From Candidatus Zixiibacteriota bacterium (GTDB lineage: Bacteria > Zixibacteria > MSB-5A5 > GN15 > JAAZOE01): 64,000 bases of DNA. The stretch is taken from contig DAOUTW010000014.1 in assembly GCA_030668485.1 (NCBI GenBank), positions 1 through 64,000 of the forward strand, in the 5' to 3' direction. The translations under genes and the position numbers were made by a program. Shown piece after piece: positions 8,932 through 18,309 of this stretch (position 1 is the stretch's first letter; every line of letters begins with the position of its first letter). A model generated the notes under the pieces. That model saw only the letters and a program-made list of their open reading frames with translations. It was not told the origin of the DNA and searched no databases.

Positions 8932-10944
8932 TTACTTATTATCCAACAATTTCCTGGCCCGCGCGGCAATATGCTCAGCCGACAGACCGAATTCCTTGAT
9001 CAACTGCCATGACTTGCCCGACTCACCAAAGCGATCGTTGACGCCGAGCATATCGAACAGAACTTTTTTATCAGCCACTTCGGGACGACTGAGGATTGTC
9101 GATGCAATCCAGTTACCGAAACCTCCAACCTGGTGCTCTTCACAGGTCAGAACCGCTCCAGTTTCTAACGCCGCCTTGATAATAGACTCACGATCCAGAG
9201 GTTTGAGAGTGTGAAGATTGACCACCCGTGTTTCAATACCATAATCATTTTTCAAAATCCATGCAGCGCGGCAGGCCTCAGCCGTTTCCGGACCGCAGGA
9301 GATCAGAGCGACATCTTCATTTTCGTTCTTATAATCGGTGGCAAGACATATCTCGAAGGCGTCCATGAAATTATCCTGCTCTCCGCGGAAACGGTGAACA
9401 TTGGCGACACCGAATTTGAACGGCGTGTTCTCATCGGTAATCACCGGCGTTGCCTCGCGAGCGAAACGGATATATTTCGGACCGTCGATTTTGAACAGTA
9501 ATTCATGCACCATTTTTTTGACTTCCACCGAATCGCAAGGTGCTGCCACATGCATATTCGGCAGGCCGCAGATCTGAAACAGAGATTCAAGCTCCTGATG
9601 AGTGGCACCGTCCGGCCCCACCGATACACCGCCGTGGGCTCCGACGATCAGGACATTGTAGTTACCATAACAGACAGTGACACGCAGTTGATCGAGATTA
9701 CGAGCCGAAGAGAAAACACCGTAGGTTCCGAAGACCGGAATTTTCCCTTCCTTGGCGAATCCCGCAGCTACGGTGGTGCCGCCCTGTTCGGCGACACCGA
9801 CCGAGAACCAGCGGTTGAGGCGTTCCGGGTGATTCTCGTAAAACTGAGAGATGGTTATGGATCCTGATATATCGGCGCCAATACAGACAATCCTTTCGTC
9901 GTCACCGTATTCGTCGAGCGCCCGTCCCAGACCTTTTCGGGTCGGGTCCATATTGACCTTCATATCTTCGGTGGTATTCCACCAGTATTCCTGTTGGAAC
10001 TTCGGCATGTTCGCCGCCAAACGTTTTTCCACCTGAGTCTGGTAATCGTCAGCTATCTTGAAGAATTTTTCAGAATCAAAAGTCTCGGTCAATCCCAATT
10101 CGATCAACGCTTTTTCAAGTTCATCTTTCTTAGGCGATTTTCCATGCCAACCGACGACGTCTTCCATAAAACTGACGCCCTTGCCTTTGATGGTATTGGC
10201 CAGGATACAGACCGGCATGTCGGAAGTATTATTATAGGCCTGTTCCAGGGCCGGAACGATCTCTTCCATCTTGTGCCCGTCAATCTCGATCACCTTCCAT
10301 CCAAAGGCCCGATATTTGTCGGCCAGCGGTTCCAGTCGCATGATATCTTCGGTTTTGCCATCGATTTGCAAACGGTTGCGATCGAGGATGAGGATCAGGT
10401 TGCTGAGATTGAAGTTGGCTCCGGCCATTGCCGCTTCCCAGATTGATCCTTCTTGCTGCTCACCATCGGAGGAAATAACAATTGTCTTATAGTCCTTTTT
10501 ATTCAACCTCGCCGCCAAAGCGACGCCAACGCCAACGGAGAAACCCTGTCCCAGCGAACCGGATGAAATCTCAACACCGGGAAGATCGCGCCGGTGCGGA
10601 TGCCCCTGATACGGCGATCCCAGAGCGCGGAGTTTGGCAAGTTCTTCCTCAGGAAAATAACCCGACACAGCCAGAGAAACATACAATGCCGGAGCCTTGT
10701 GACCCGCCGACCATATGATACGATCACGATCGTCCCAGGTGGGATTCTTTGGATCATGCTTGGCAAATTTCAGATACAGAGGCGCAAGAATATCCATCAT
10801 CGACAGCGTACCGCCGGAATGGCCCGATCCTGCACAGCAAAGCGATATGAGATTAAGACCGCGCATATAGTTGGCGCGTTCTTTGAGCTGATCGATGGAA
10901 ATATCAGCATTAATTGTGGCCGCGTTGGATTTCACCGAACTCAT
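8932..10944 (-). CDS. tkt: Transketolase
   Basis: This 670-residue, single-chain thiamine diphosphate enzyme moves two-carbon ketol units in the pentose phosphate pathway. Key elements are GSGHSGGTLS (N-terminal catalytic His region), SSDGEQQEGSIWEA with LDRNRLQIDG (the GDG-N metal/ThDP motif), GVAEQGGTTVAAGFA with the ThDP-activating Glu, and AHGGVSVGPDGATHQ. The reading frame is open to 11001, but the ATG at 10944 has GGAGGAAGC immediately upstream and starts the normal fold, so I use it. It is full length rather than split into two subunits as in some archaea and Thermotogae. Confidence 0.93.
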   Translation of the reverse strand: MSSVKSNAATINADISIDQLKERANYMRGLNLISLCCAGSGHSGGTLSMMDILAPLYLKFAKHDPKNPTWDDRDRIIWSAGHKAPALYVSLAVSGYFPEEELAKLRALGSPYQGHPHRRDLPGVEISSGSLGQGFSVGVGVALAARLNKKDYKTIVISSDGEQQEGSIWEAAMAGANFNLSNLILILDRNRLQIDGKTEDIMRLEPLADKYRAFGWKVIEIDGHKMEEIVPALEQAYNNTSDMPVCILANTIKGKGVSFMEDVVGWHGKSPKKDELEKALIELGLTETFDSEKFFKIADDYQTQVEKRLAANMPKFQQEYWWNTTEDMKVNMDPTRKGLGRALDEYGDDERIVCIGADISGSITISQFYENHPERLNRWFSVGVAEQGGTTVAAGFAKEGKIPVFGTYGVFSSARNLDQLRVTVCYGNYNVLIVGAHGGVSVGPDGATHQELESLFQICGLPNMHVAAPCDSVEVKKMVHELLFKIDGPKYIRFAREATPVITDENTPFKFGVANVHRFRGEQDNFMDAFEICLATDYKNENEDVALISCGPETAEACRAAWILKNDYGIETRVVNLHTLKPLDRESIIKAALETGAVLTCEEHQVGGFGNWIASTILSRPEVADKKVLFDMLGVNDRFGESGKSWQLIKEFGLSAEHIAARARKLLDNK

Positions 10945-11020
10945 GCTTCCTCCAGTTAGATAACACGAATTAATATGGCGAAAATTTGTAGTATTTTTCA
11001 CAAGAAGTCAACCGATTTTT

Positions 11021-11605
11021 TTATGCAGATAGCTTTAGATACAGTATTTTCGCCTTTTTTCGCAGACTTGCAACCTCTTCGTTGTTTGAAATGACCAAAT
11101 CCGAGTGCTGCCGTAAATATGACAATGTCAATTGCGACGCTGTGCGACGCCGGATTTCCGTCAGGCTCAGCCCGCCGGCCAGCAGCCTTTTGATACGATT
11201 GCGGGTGTATGAAGAAACCAAAACGGTATAATCCACTTTTTTCTGATAACCCCAATATATAAGCAGAGCGGCATCGACGACAGCATGGCAATTATCCTGC
11301 CGCGCCTTTGCCATGCGAATATCGAGTTCGGTCAGAAGAGCCGGATGAACTATAGAATTAAGTTTTTCGGTATTGGCAGGATTGGCAAAAGCCAGCCGCC
11401 CCAGTCGCTTTCGATCCAGTTTTCCTTCGGATGTGATAATCGAATCGCCAAACTCAAGCGCCAGGCGATTGAGGATATCCTGATTGCCTTCGACCACTTC
11501 CCTGCCTATCAAGTCGCAGTCAATCTTCCTGGCCCCCAATTGCTCAAAAACGTCACTCACCTCTGATTTGCCGGAGCCGATCAAACCGGTGACGCCGATG
11601 ATCAT
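11021..11605 (-). CDS. coaE: Dephospho-CoA kinase
   Basis: The 194-residue enzyme catalyses the last step of coenzyme A synthesis, phosphorylating the 3'-hydroxyl of dephospho-CoA. The N terminus is the P-loop GLIGSGKSEV. It is followed by the substrate Asp in KIDCDLIGREVV and the IVHPALL and DAALLIYWG segments of the family. Its ATG overlaps the polA stop by one base (TAATG), so translation is coupled. Last gene of the long ftsK-to-coaE transcription unit. Confidence 0.92.
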   Translation of the reverse strand: MIIGVTGLIGSGKSEVSDVFEQLGARKIDCDLIGREVVEGNQDILNRLALEFGDSIITSEGKLDRKRLGRLAFANPANTEKLNSIVHPALLTELDIRMAKARQDNCHAVVDAALLIYWGYQKKVDYTVLVSSYTRNRIKRLLAGGLSLTEIRRRTASQLTLSYLRQHSDLVISNNEEVASLRKKAKILYLKLSA

Positions 11606-14337
11606 TATTTCGCCTCCAGCCAGTTGGAGCCGCTTCCGATATCAACCACGACCGGTACTTTCAGCTTTATAGCGCCCGACATATGCTTGTTCACCAGCCG
11701 TTTCAATTGGTCCAGTTCATCGTTATGGGCATCAAAAACCAGCTCATCGTGCACCTGCAACACCATTCGAGATTTCATAGATGCCATTGCCTTATCGATG
11801 GTGATCATCGCCATCTTGATCATATCAGCCGCCGTCCCCTGGATCGGCGTATTGATGGCTGTCCGCTCCGCAAATTGACGCACCTGAAAATTATCGCTGT
11901 TGATCTCCGGCAGATACCGCCGCCGGCCCATAAGTGTGGTGACATATCCCTCGCTGCGAGCCATGCTTATGGTATCATCCATATACTTCCTGATATTGGG
12001 ATAGCGCTCGAAATAGGTATCGATAAAACTTTTTGATTCCGTCAGGTTCAACTCCGTTTGTTGCGACAGACCATAAGCCGACACGCCGTATATCACTGCG
12101 AAATTGGCCGTCTTGGCCGCTCGCCTTTGCTCCGATGTCACCTTTTCAATCGCAACGCCATATACTTCTGCGGCCGTTCGAGCATGAATATCCTCGCCAT
12201 CCTTGAAAGCTTTTATCAAATTTTTGTCGTCAGAATAATGAGCCAGAATGCGAAGCTCCACCTGGCTGTAATCGGCCACCAGAAGCGAATGATTATCGTC
12301 AGCAGGAATAAAAGCCTTGCGAATCTCCCGCCCGGTTTCGGTTCGAACCGGGATATTCTGGAGATTGGGATCGGACGATGATAGCCTTCCGGTTGCGGTA
12401 ACCGCCTGATTGAATGACGTATGCACCCGGCCGGTAGCAGGATTTACCATATTCGGTATAGCATCGACATAAGTCGATTTGAGCTTGTTGATCTGCCGGT
12501 ATTCGAGCACCGCCCGCGGCAACGGATGAATGGCTGACAATTCTTCCAGAACCCTGACATCGGTGGAATATCCGGTCTTCTTGGCCGTCTTGCGCTTGGT
12601 CGGGAGCTTCAACTCCTCAAACAAAATCTTCGACAATTGCTGGGTCGATTTGATATTGAATTCATGCCCGGCCAGATCGTATATCGCTCCGGTCGTCTTC
12701 TCCATTTCTATTTGCATATCGCGCGACAGCTTTTTAAGAAAACCGGTGTCGATCTTTATCCCGGCCGTCTCCATCCGCGATAATACCGCTATCAGCGGTA
12801 GTTCAATATCATAATAAAGCCGCGATAGCTTCTTTTCCTCAATCTTGGGCGCAAAAACTCCACGCAGACGATAAGTGTAGTCGGCATCCTCGGCAGCATA
12901 CCTGGACGCCGTTTCCGGATCAACAGTCGCAAATGATTTCTGCTTTTTACCGCTTCCGATAAGATCGGATATCGGGATCATCTTATGATCAAAATGTTCC
13001 AGAGCCAGACTGTCAAGATTATGCCCTCGGGCCGAGGGGTTGACTATATACGACGCCAGCATCGTATCGAACGATATCGGCGCAATTGTATACCCTGCTC
13101 TTTCCATCACTTGTAGGTCATACTTAAAGTTCTGCGCTATCTTCTGAATTCTGGGATTTTTCATCAACGGCGAGAGTATTTCGCGCACTTCATCGCTCGG
13201 TAGATTCATTTCCGGACTTTCCGTGTGACCGACCGGAATATAATAGGCCTGTCCCTGCGAAGCCGACAAGGCAATCCCGACCAGGTTAGCCGAAAGGGCA
13301 TCGAGGGAATCGGTTTCGGTATCGAAGGCAAATTCCTTTTTCTTCGAGAGCAGACTTACCAGATTTTTCAATTCCTTGACAGATTCGATCCGTTTGTAGT
13401 CGGCCTTGAGCATCGCTGCCGGTTTGGTTTCTCCGGCCGATTCCCCAACGAATTCCTTGAGCAGGTTGAAAAACTCCAGATCGGTGAAAACCGTCTTACA
13501 CTTTTTCTGATCCGGTTCTCTCCGGGCCAGATCGTCCAGGGTATATGTTATTGGGACATTTCTGTCGATCGTGACCAATTCGAGCGAAAGGATGGCCTTA
13601 TCCTTATTTTCGAGGACCTTACTGCGTATTCCCTTGGCCTTGATCTCTTCGGCACGTTCGAGTATCTGATCGAAGCTGCCGAATTGCTCCAGCAGCGACA
13701 GCGCTGTTTTGGGACCGACACCGGGAATCCCCGGGACATTGTCGGAGCTATCCCCGGTCAGGGCCATAAATTCAATTACCTGCTCAGGATATACCCCGAT
13801 CTTCCGTTTCACCGCTTCGCGATCCATTACGAGCGCCGGTTCCGATCCTTTTTGGGGGACATACATCCGTACCCGGTCATTGACCAATTGAAAAAGGTCC
13901 TTATCACTCGACACCAAATGGACATTCAAGCCCTCGGAGGCAGCCCTAGCGGCAATGGTGGCGATGATATCATCCGCTTCATAACCCTCCAGTGAAAATT
14001 CAGGTATATTCAGCGCCGCCACAACCTGATGAATACGTGGCAACTGGGCTACCATATCATCCGGCATTTTGGCCCGTGTCGCTTTGTATTCGTCGTACAT
14101 CTCATGACGAAAAGTCGGGGCCTTGGTATCAAAAACGACGGCGATGTAGTCCGGGTTCTCTTCCCGGATGATTTTTGCCAGCGAATTGACAAACCCAAAT
14201 GGGGCCGAAGCATTTTCCCCTTTGGAATTTATCAGCGGATTACGAATAAAGGCGAAATAAGCTCGGTAAGCGATAGCTGAACCGTCTATCAGAAATAGGC
14301 TTTTGGCTTTGCTTGAATTAGACTTTTTATCGGGCAT
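11605..14337 (-). CDS. polA: DNA polymerase I
   Basis: The 910-residue enzyme processes Okazaki fragments and fills repair gaps. All three domains are present. The 5' nuclease (about 1-290) has FLIDGSAIAYRA, GYEADDIIAT, SSDKDLFQLV and the helix-hairpin-helix GIPGVGPKTAL. The 3'-5' exonuclease (about 310-480) has intact AFDTETDSLDA and YAAEDADYTYRL motifs, so proofreading looks functional, unlike in Taq-type enzymes. The polymerase domain has DYSQVELRILAHYS, RRAAKTANFAVIYG and LQVHDELVFD. ATG 14337 follows AAGGGG; an upstream in-frame TTG at 14355 is less likely. The gene overlaps nadD by 11 bases. Confidence 0.94.
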   Translation of the reverse strand: MPDKKSNSSKAKSLFLIDGSAIAYRAYFAFIRNPLINSKGENASAPFGFVNSLAKIIREENPDYIAVVFDTKAPTFRHEMYDEYKATRAKMPDDMVAQLPRIHQVVAALNIPEFSLEGYEADDIIATIAARAASEGLNVHLVSSDKDLFQLVNDRVRMYVPQKGSEPALVMDREAVKRKIGVYPEQVIEFMALTGDSSDNVPGIPGVGPKTALSLLEQFGSFDQILERAEEIKAKGIRSKVLENKDKAILSLELVTIDRNVPITYTLDDLARREPDQKKCKTVFTDLEFFNLLKEFVGESAGETKPAAMLKADYKRIESVKELKNLVSLLSKKKEFAFDTETDSLDALSANLVGIALSASQGQAYYIPVGHTESPEMNLPSDEVREILSPLMKNPRIQKIAQNFKYDLQVMERAGYTIAPISFDTMLASYIVNPSARGHNLDSLALEHFDHKMIPISDLIGSGKKQKSFATVDPETASRYAAEDADYTYRLRGVFAPKIEEKKLSRLYYDIELPLIAVLSRMETAGIKIDTGFLKKLSRDMQIEMEKTTGAIYDLAGHEFNIKSTQQLSKILFEELKLPTKRKTAKKTGYSTDVRVLEELSAIHPLPRAVLEYRQINKLKSTYVDAIPNMVNPATGRVHTSFNQAVTATGRLSSSDPNLQNIPVRTETGREIRKAFIPADDNHSLLVADYSQVELRILAHYSDDKNLIKAFKDGEDIHARTAAEVYGVAIEKVTSEQRRAAKTANFAVIYGVSAYGLSQQTELNLTESKSFIDTYFERYPNIRKYMDDTISMARSEGYVTTLMGRRRYLPEINSDNFQVRQFAERTAINTPIQGTAADMIKMAMITIDKAMASMKSRMVLQVHDELVFDAHNDELDQLKRLVNKHMSGAIKLKVPVVVDIGSGSNWLEAK

Positions 14338-14989
14338 ACAGCCCCTTGTCGGCAATATATTTCTCGACCGCTTCCGGTACGAGATAAGTAATAGATTTTT
14401 TCAAACCGACTCTTTTTCGGATATCGCTCGATGAAATATCATATTGCGGGATCATCACCCGTTCCGCTCCGCCAAGGATATTATCATTGCGCTTTTTCAT
14501 AACAAACCCGGGCCGAGCGGCTATGACAATTTTTATCCTTTGCTCGATTTCAGCGCATTTGTACCAGGCATGGAATTCGTCGATAATATCCGAACCGATC
14601 GGTAGGAAAAATTTGACCGCCGGATATTTACTTTCCAGATAATCGATCAAGTCGATCGTATAGCCGGAATTCTCCGGAGGATTTTCGAATACAAATCTTT
14701 TATTACTCTCGATTGCCTGCCTCACCATTTCAACCCGTTCCGGATAATTGGATAGCTTGATCTTTGATTTGAACGGATGAATTCGTGCCGGAACGAATAT
14801 AATACCGTCGGCTTCCACCGAACTCATGACCGACTCGGCCATAATCAGATGTCCCAGGTGGATCGGATCGAAAGTCCCCCCCATGATCCCCCAGATACCG
14901 CCCCGGGACGGGCTATTGATCTGTTGAGACTTCCGCAAGATTCTTTTCAATCTTGGCCAGCATGCTCGTGGCCTTTTCGGTAAATTCAT
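14327..14989 (-). CDS. nadD: Nicotinate-nucleotide adenylyltransferase
   Basis: Nucleotidyltransferase of the HxGH superfamily that adenylates nicotinate mononucleotide to deamido-NAD in NAD synthesis. It shows GIMGGTFDPIHLGHLIMAE (first nucleotide-binding loop, with the T/HxGH motif), the LPIGSDIIDEFHAWYKC region and the C-terminal ISSSDIRKR motif. The coordinates give the longest open frame. The first 30 or so residues overlap the bamD 3' end and are unlikely to be used: a TTG near 14938 or the ATG at 14884 may be the true start. The ATG alone would begin inside the conserved loop, so a non-ATG start is favoured. Confidence 0.87.
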   Translation of the reverse strand: MNLPKRPRACWPRLKRILRKSQQINSPSRGGIWGIMGGTFDPIHLGHLIMAESVMSSVEADGIIFVPARIHPFKSKIKLSNYPERVEMVRQAIESNKRFVFENPPENSGYTIDLIDYLESKYPAVKFFLPIGSDIIDEFHAWYKCAEIEQRIKIVIAARPGFVMKKRNDNILGGAERVMIPQYDISSSDIRKRVGLKKSITYLVPEAVEKYIADKGLYAR

Positions 14990-15707
14990 GATCGGGGTAG
15001 ACGATCAGGAAATTATCGAACCTGGTTTTGGCTTCCTGATAATTTTTCTGTTTGTAATCGATTTCGCCCAGATAAAACAACGACTTTGCCGCCCAGTCGC
15101 TGCTGGTATGTTCATCGATTACCGCCTGGAAATAAATCTGAGCGGCGTCATAATAGCTCAGGCGAAGGTAAATCCGCCCGTTATCATAACGTTTACGGGC
15201 AAGCCGCTCGTTAGCTTCCAGAATCGCCGCCCGCGCATCGTCGGCCAGTTCCGATTCCGGGTTATCGATCACAAAATCCTGAAGGGCCTGAATCGCCCGA
15301 GTCAATTCATCCTGATCGAGACCCTGGTTCTCGGGCGATGACTTATAATAACACAGCCCTGTCATATACTGACCATTATCGACAAAGGGGGATCCGGGAT
15401 AGTTATTGACCAGCCGTTCGAACTCCGCCGCCGCCAGGAAAAAATCCTTCTGCTCGTAATATGACATAGCCAGGAAGTACTGCGCCGAATCGACCATCGA
15501 TGACCCGCTGAAATTATAAATCACTTTCTGGAATCCGTCGATCGCCTTCAGGTAATGATTCTTTTGATATTCTTTAAATGCCGCCCGGTATTGTTCCTCG
15601 GCGGTTCCGAAGTTTTTCATAGTTATCCCGCCGCAGCCGATCAGCAAAATCAGGACGACGAACGATACAATGATACTTTTCACATAATTATTTCTATCAG
15701 GTGTCAT
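14913..15707 (-). CDS. bamD: Outer-membrane assembly lipoprotein BamD (YfiO family)
   Basis: This 264-residue lipoprotein of the BAM complex helps insert beta-barrels into the outer membrane from the periplasmic face. The signal peptide ends in the lipobox LLIGCGG. The rest is a run of TPR-like repeats typical of BamD: YRAAFKEYQKNHYLKAIDGF, a YEQKDFFLAAAEFERL unit, and YKQKNYQEAKTRFDNF near the C terminus. It overlaps the upstream transglycosylase stop by 11 bases. Together with LolA and LptD elsewhere in the window it shows a complete outer-membrane biogenesis programme. A general TPR lipoprotein such as CpoB is the alternative; length and repeat pattern favour BamD. Confidence 0.82.
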   Translation of the reverse strand: MTPDRNNYVKSIIVSFVVLILLIGCGGITMKNFGTAEEQYRAAFKEYQKNHYLKAIDGFQKVIYNFSGSSMVDSAQYFLAMSYYEQKDFFLAAAEFERLVNNYPGSPFVDNGQYMTGLCYYKSSPENQGLDQDELTRAIQALQDFVIDNPESELADDARAAILEANERLARKRYDNGRIYLRLSYYDAAQIYFQAVIDEHTSSDWAAKSLFYLGEIDYKQKNYQEAKTRFDNFLIVYPDHEFTEKATSMLAKIEKNLAEVSTDQ

Positions 15708-16350
15708 ATCTCTCTTTCAACATGTTGTAGTTTTGCAAAATCCTGCGATAATACTGAGCCGGCAACGGTTTATGCTCCCTTATTTTACCGCGCAGACGGG
15801 TTTCCCCAAGATTATATGAAATTATCGCCTTTTTGACATCCTTAAATTTGATAATCTGTTCAAAAAGGTGCAGCGATCCCAGGCGAATATTGGTCACCGG
15901 GTCAAAAAGTTGTTCCATTCCATCCCAGCCCAGACCGCTCCGGTTAGCCAGATCCTGGCCGGTGGCAGGCAATAGTTGCATAACCCCTCGCGCCCCGGCA
16001 TGGGAAACCTGGCCCTTTTTGAATGAAGATTCGGTCATGATGAGCGCCATAATCATCAACGGGTCATAGTTGTAGCGATTGCTTTCAAGGAAGATGACTT
16101 TGGCCAACTCGACTTTTTCATCATCCGAAAATCCGATCTGAAAATCTTCGATGACCTGGAAAATCTTTAGTTGCTCCTCCATCTCAACCAGCCGGGCCCG
16201 CTGAAAATCGATAATCTTGTGAAGGTCGTATTTGTCCTTGATCATAAACACCAGCAAAGTCGATTGCAGGAGATAAATCAAAACCAGAACAAATGATATC
16301 GGCTTGGAAAGAAAGATGCCCGTCTTATCGAGCAGTACTCCGGGACTCAT
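15697..16350 (-). CDS. Membrane-anchored lytic transglycosylase (SLT domain)
   Basis: The 217-residue protein has an N-terminal membrane segment (ISFVLVLIYLLQSTLLVFMI), a short coiled-coil (VEMEEQLKIF), then an SLT/lysozyme-like domain. Family motifs are the catalytic Glu in MTESSF, GARGVMQLLPATG, and NIRLGSLHL, with AIISYNLG near the end. The family cuts the glycan strand of peptidoglycan and leaves 1,6-anhydroMurNAc ends. ATG overlaps the rimO stop by four bases. The position in an operon with ftsK and bamD suggests a role in envelope growth or division. Confidence 0.87.
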   Translation of the reverse strand: MSPGVLLDKTGIFLSKPISFVLVLIYLLQSTLLVFMIKDKYDLHKIIDFQRARLVEMEEQLKIFQVIEDFQIGFSDDEKVELAKVIFLESNRYNYDPLMIMALIMTESSFKKGQVSHAGARGVMQLLPATGQDLANRSGLGWDGMEQLFDPVTNIRLGSLHLFEQIIKFKDVKKAIISYNLGETRLRGKIREHKPLPAQYYRRILQNYNMLKERYDT

Positions 16351-17666
16351 ACTTCCTCCCTTTCTCCCAAAAGATCATAGCCATCGCTGCCGGTAATGAC
16401 AACCTCTATTATTTCCCCCGGCGCGGCGTCGCCTGTTTTAAGCCGGACGGTCTGATCAATTTCCGGTGCATCAAACCTGGTGCGTCCGACAGTCTCCCCG
16501 TTTACCTCATCCACAATTATATCAAATCGACGACCGACAAAGCGATCGTTGTTCTCGAACGCAATCTGCTGTTGCAGCCGCATCAGGCTGTGATATCGCT
16601 GCTCCTTAATTTCCTCATCAACCTGCCCGGGAAACGCCGCCGCCGGTGTCCCTTCCTCGGCCGAATATGAAAATACTCCCAGCCGGTCGAAACGGCTTTC
16701 CTCAACGAACCGGCATAACTCCTCAAACTGTTCCTCGGACTCACCCGGAAAGCCGACAATGAAATTGGTCCTTATCGCCGTCGGCGATTTATAAGCCCGA
16801 ATCCGGTCAAGCAGCTTTTCAATTTGCCGACGGGACACTTTACGCCCCATCGTCCGCAGCAACTCATCATTGATATGCTGCAGCGGCAAATCAAAGTAGT
16901 TACATATCTTGCGATTGTCAATCATATAGTCGATCAGTTCCGTTTCCAATCGCGCCGGATGAGTATACATCAACCGTATCCAGAATTCACCCTCAAGGCC
17001 TGATATCCGGTCCAGAAGCTCGATCAAACGCGGCCCACCGTACAAATCACGGCCATAAGCCGTTGATTCCTGAGAGACAAGGATCAATTCGCGTTTACCG
17101 TTGGCCAACAGGTATTCCGCCTCTTCGCACACCGCCTCCATCGTCCGGCTCCGAAAATGCCCTCTGATATCGGGAATGGCGCAATAACTGCAACGATTAT
17201 CGCAGCCGTCGGATATCTTAAGATAAGCGAAAGACTCCCCCGGCCTCAGCGCCCGGGGAAAATCATATGCGGGATATATATCAGGATTATCGCTCAATGC
17301 GATAATACGGTCGTCTTCATTTTGGAATAGTTTCTTTATTTCGGTAAAATCGTTCAGTCCAAAGATGCCGTCCAGTTCCGGTATATCCGCGGCCAGTTCC
17401 GACGCATAGCGCTGAGACAGGCAGCCGGTCAACACCAGTTTTTTGCTCCCGGCGGCACCTTTTTTGATTCCCGCCAATGACAGCACAGACCCAATCGATT
17501 CTTCCTTGGCCTCCTGAATAAACCCACAGGAATTGACGATCAGAAGGTCGGCATCTTCAGGTTTGAAAACTTCGGTGAGATTTTGTTTTTGGAGGAATCC
17601 GGCTATATATTCGGCGTCAACATCGTTTTTTGGGCAACCCAGTCTATGAATATAAAAGCTCTTCAT
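16347..17666 (-). CDS. rimO: Ribosomal protein S12 methylthiotransferase RimO
   Basis: This 439-residue radical-SAM enzyme adds a methylthio group to Asp of ribosomal protein S12. The MTTase N-terminal domain starts IHRLGCPKNDVDAEY, the RimO-type variant. Its second cluster ligands include NSCGFIQEA and LTGCLSQRY. The radical-SAM cluster motif CDNRCSYCAIP is near residues 152-162, and a TRAM domain forms the C terminus. ATG overlaps the lolA stop by four bases, giving tight coupling. GCPKN-D-VD rather than the MiaB pattern is why I call RimO. Confidence 0.92.
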   Translation of the reverse strand: MKSFYIHRLGCPKNDVDAEYIAGFLQKQNLTEVFKPEDADLLIVNSCGFIQEAKEESIGSVLSLAGIKKGAAGSKKLVLTGCLSQRYASELAADIPELDGIFGLNDFTEIKKLFQNEDDRIIALSDNPDIYPAYDFPRALRPGESFAYLKISDGCDNRCSYCAIPDIRGHFRSRTMEAVCEEAEYLLANGKRELILVSQESTAYGRDLYGGPRLIELLDRISGLEGEFWIRLMYTHPARLETELIDYMIDNRKICNYFDLPLQHINDELLRTMGRKVSRRQIEKLLDRIRAYKSPTAIRTNFIVGFPGESEEQFEELCRFVEESRFDRLGVFSYSAEEGTPAAAFPGQVDEEIKEQRYHSLMRLQQQIAFENNDRFVGRRFDIIVDEVNGETVGRTRFDAPEIDQTVRLKTGDAAPGEIIEVVITGSDGYDLLGEREEV

Positions 17667-18286
17667 GGCATTTCGATGACTTCCACCTCGGGGCCGGGAT
17701 GGAACTCGAAGAGAGAATCCGGCAAAACCGACGGGTGGCGGAAGTCTTTAACATACACCTCAATCCGAGAACCGTTATCATCATAATAAACCAACTGGTA
17801 GGGCACATAGTCGGTCTGGTATACTCGCATCAGAAATTGCTGCGGGAGAGTAAGCGAATCAAGCGCGACCATATCAAATTCGAGCGTTTCCTCGGCGGCC
17901 TTTTGATTAATACATCCGTAAACCTTCTCCGGATCATAGATCAGCGTCAATGGGTTCCAGTCGCCCAGCTTGGCCACCGAATCAACCAATACCTGCTCAT
18001 TCTCGACTGAATAACTCCAATACTGAATTCCATCGGAGACCAGCACTTGTCCCGGCATGGTCAACCGAAATCGTCCTTCCCTGCCGGCCTGCAGGGTACC
18101 GCCCAAGCTGTCAACGGTTTCAAAAATGTCGGAATGAGTTAATTGTAGAAACTTCAGCGTGATAAACTGCTTTTCCTTGTAGAATTCTCGCAGTTTGTCT
18201 ATTTCAGGGCATTCGCCATTGGCCGGGCGGCCAAGGGCAATGACCAGAATTATTACCAGAACGAATGTCCATCGCTGCAAAATCAT
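17663..18286 (-). CDS. lolA: LolA-like periplasmic lipoprotein carrier
   Basis: The 207-residue exported protein has a signal peptide ending at PANG. The fold is LolA/LolB-like: an early helix (IDKLREFYKEKQFITLKFLQ), then beta-strands with GREGRFRLTMPGQVLVSDGIQYWSY, which matches the LolA pattern of G.f.i..P....SDG...W.Y. The last part, including PYQLVYYDDNGSRIEVY, also fits LolA. The function is to chaperone lipoproteins across the periplasm. It starts 23 bases after the ftsK stop. Specific assignment to LolA rather than another LolA-superfamily protein is moderately sure. Confidence 0.8.
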   Translation of the reverse strand: MILQRWTFVLVIILVIALGRPANGECPEIDKLREFYKEKQFITLKFLQLTHSDIFETVDSLGGTLQAGREGRFRLTMPGQVLVSDGIQYWSYSVENEQVLVDSVAKLGDWNPLTLIYDPEKVYGCINQKAAEETLEFDMVALDSLTLPQQFLMRVYQTDYVPYQLVYYDDNGSRIEVYVKDFRHPSVLPDSLFEFHPGPEVEVIEMP

Positions 18287-18309
18287 ATAGTTTATACTGG
18301 AAAACCGCT

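Noticed and set aside
13225-13995. 256-codon plus-strand ORF
   Set aside because: It lies antisense within polA; the polA frame shows all catalytic motifs.
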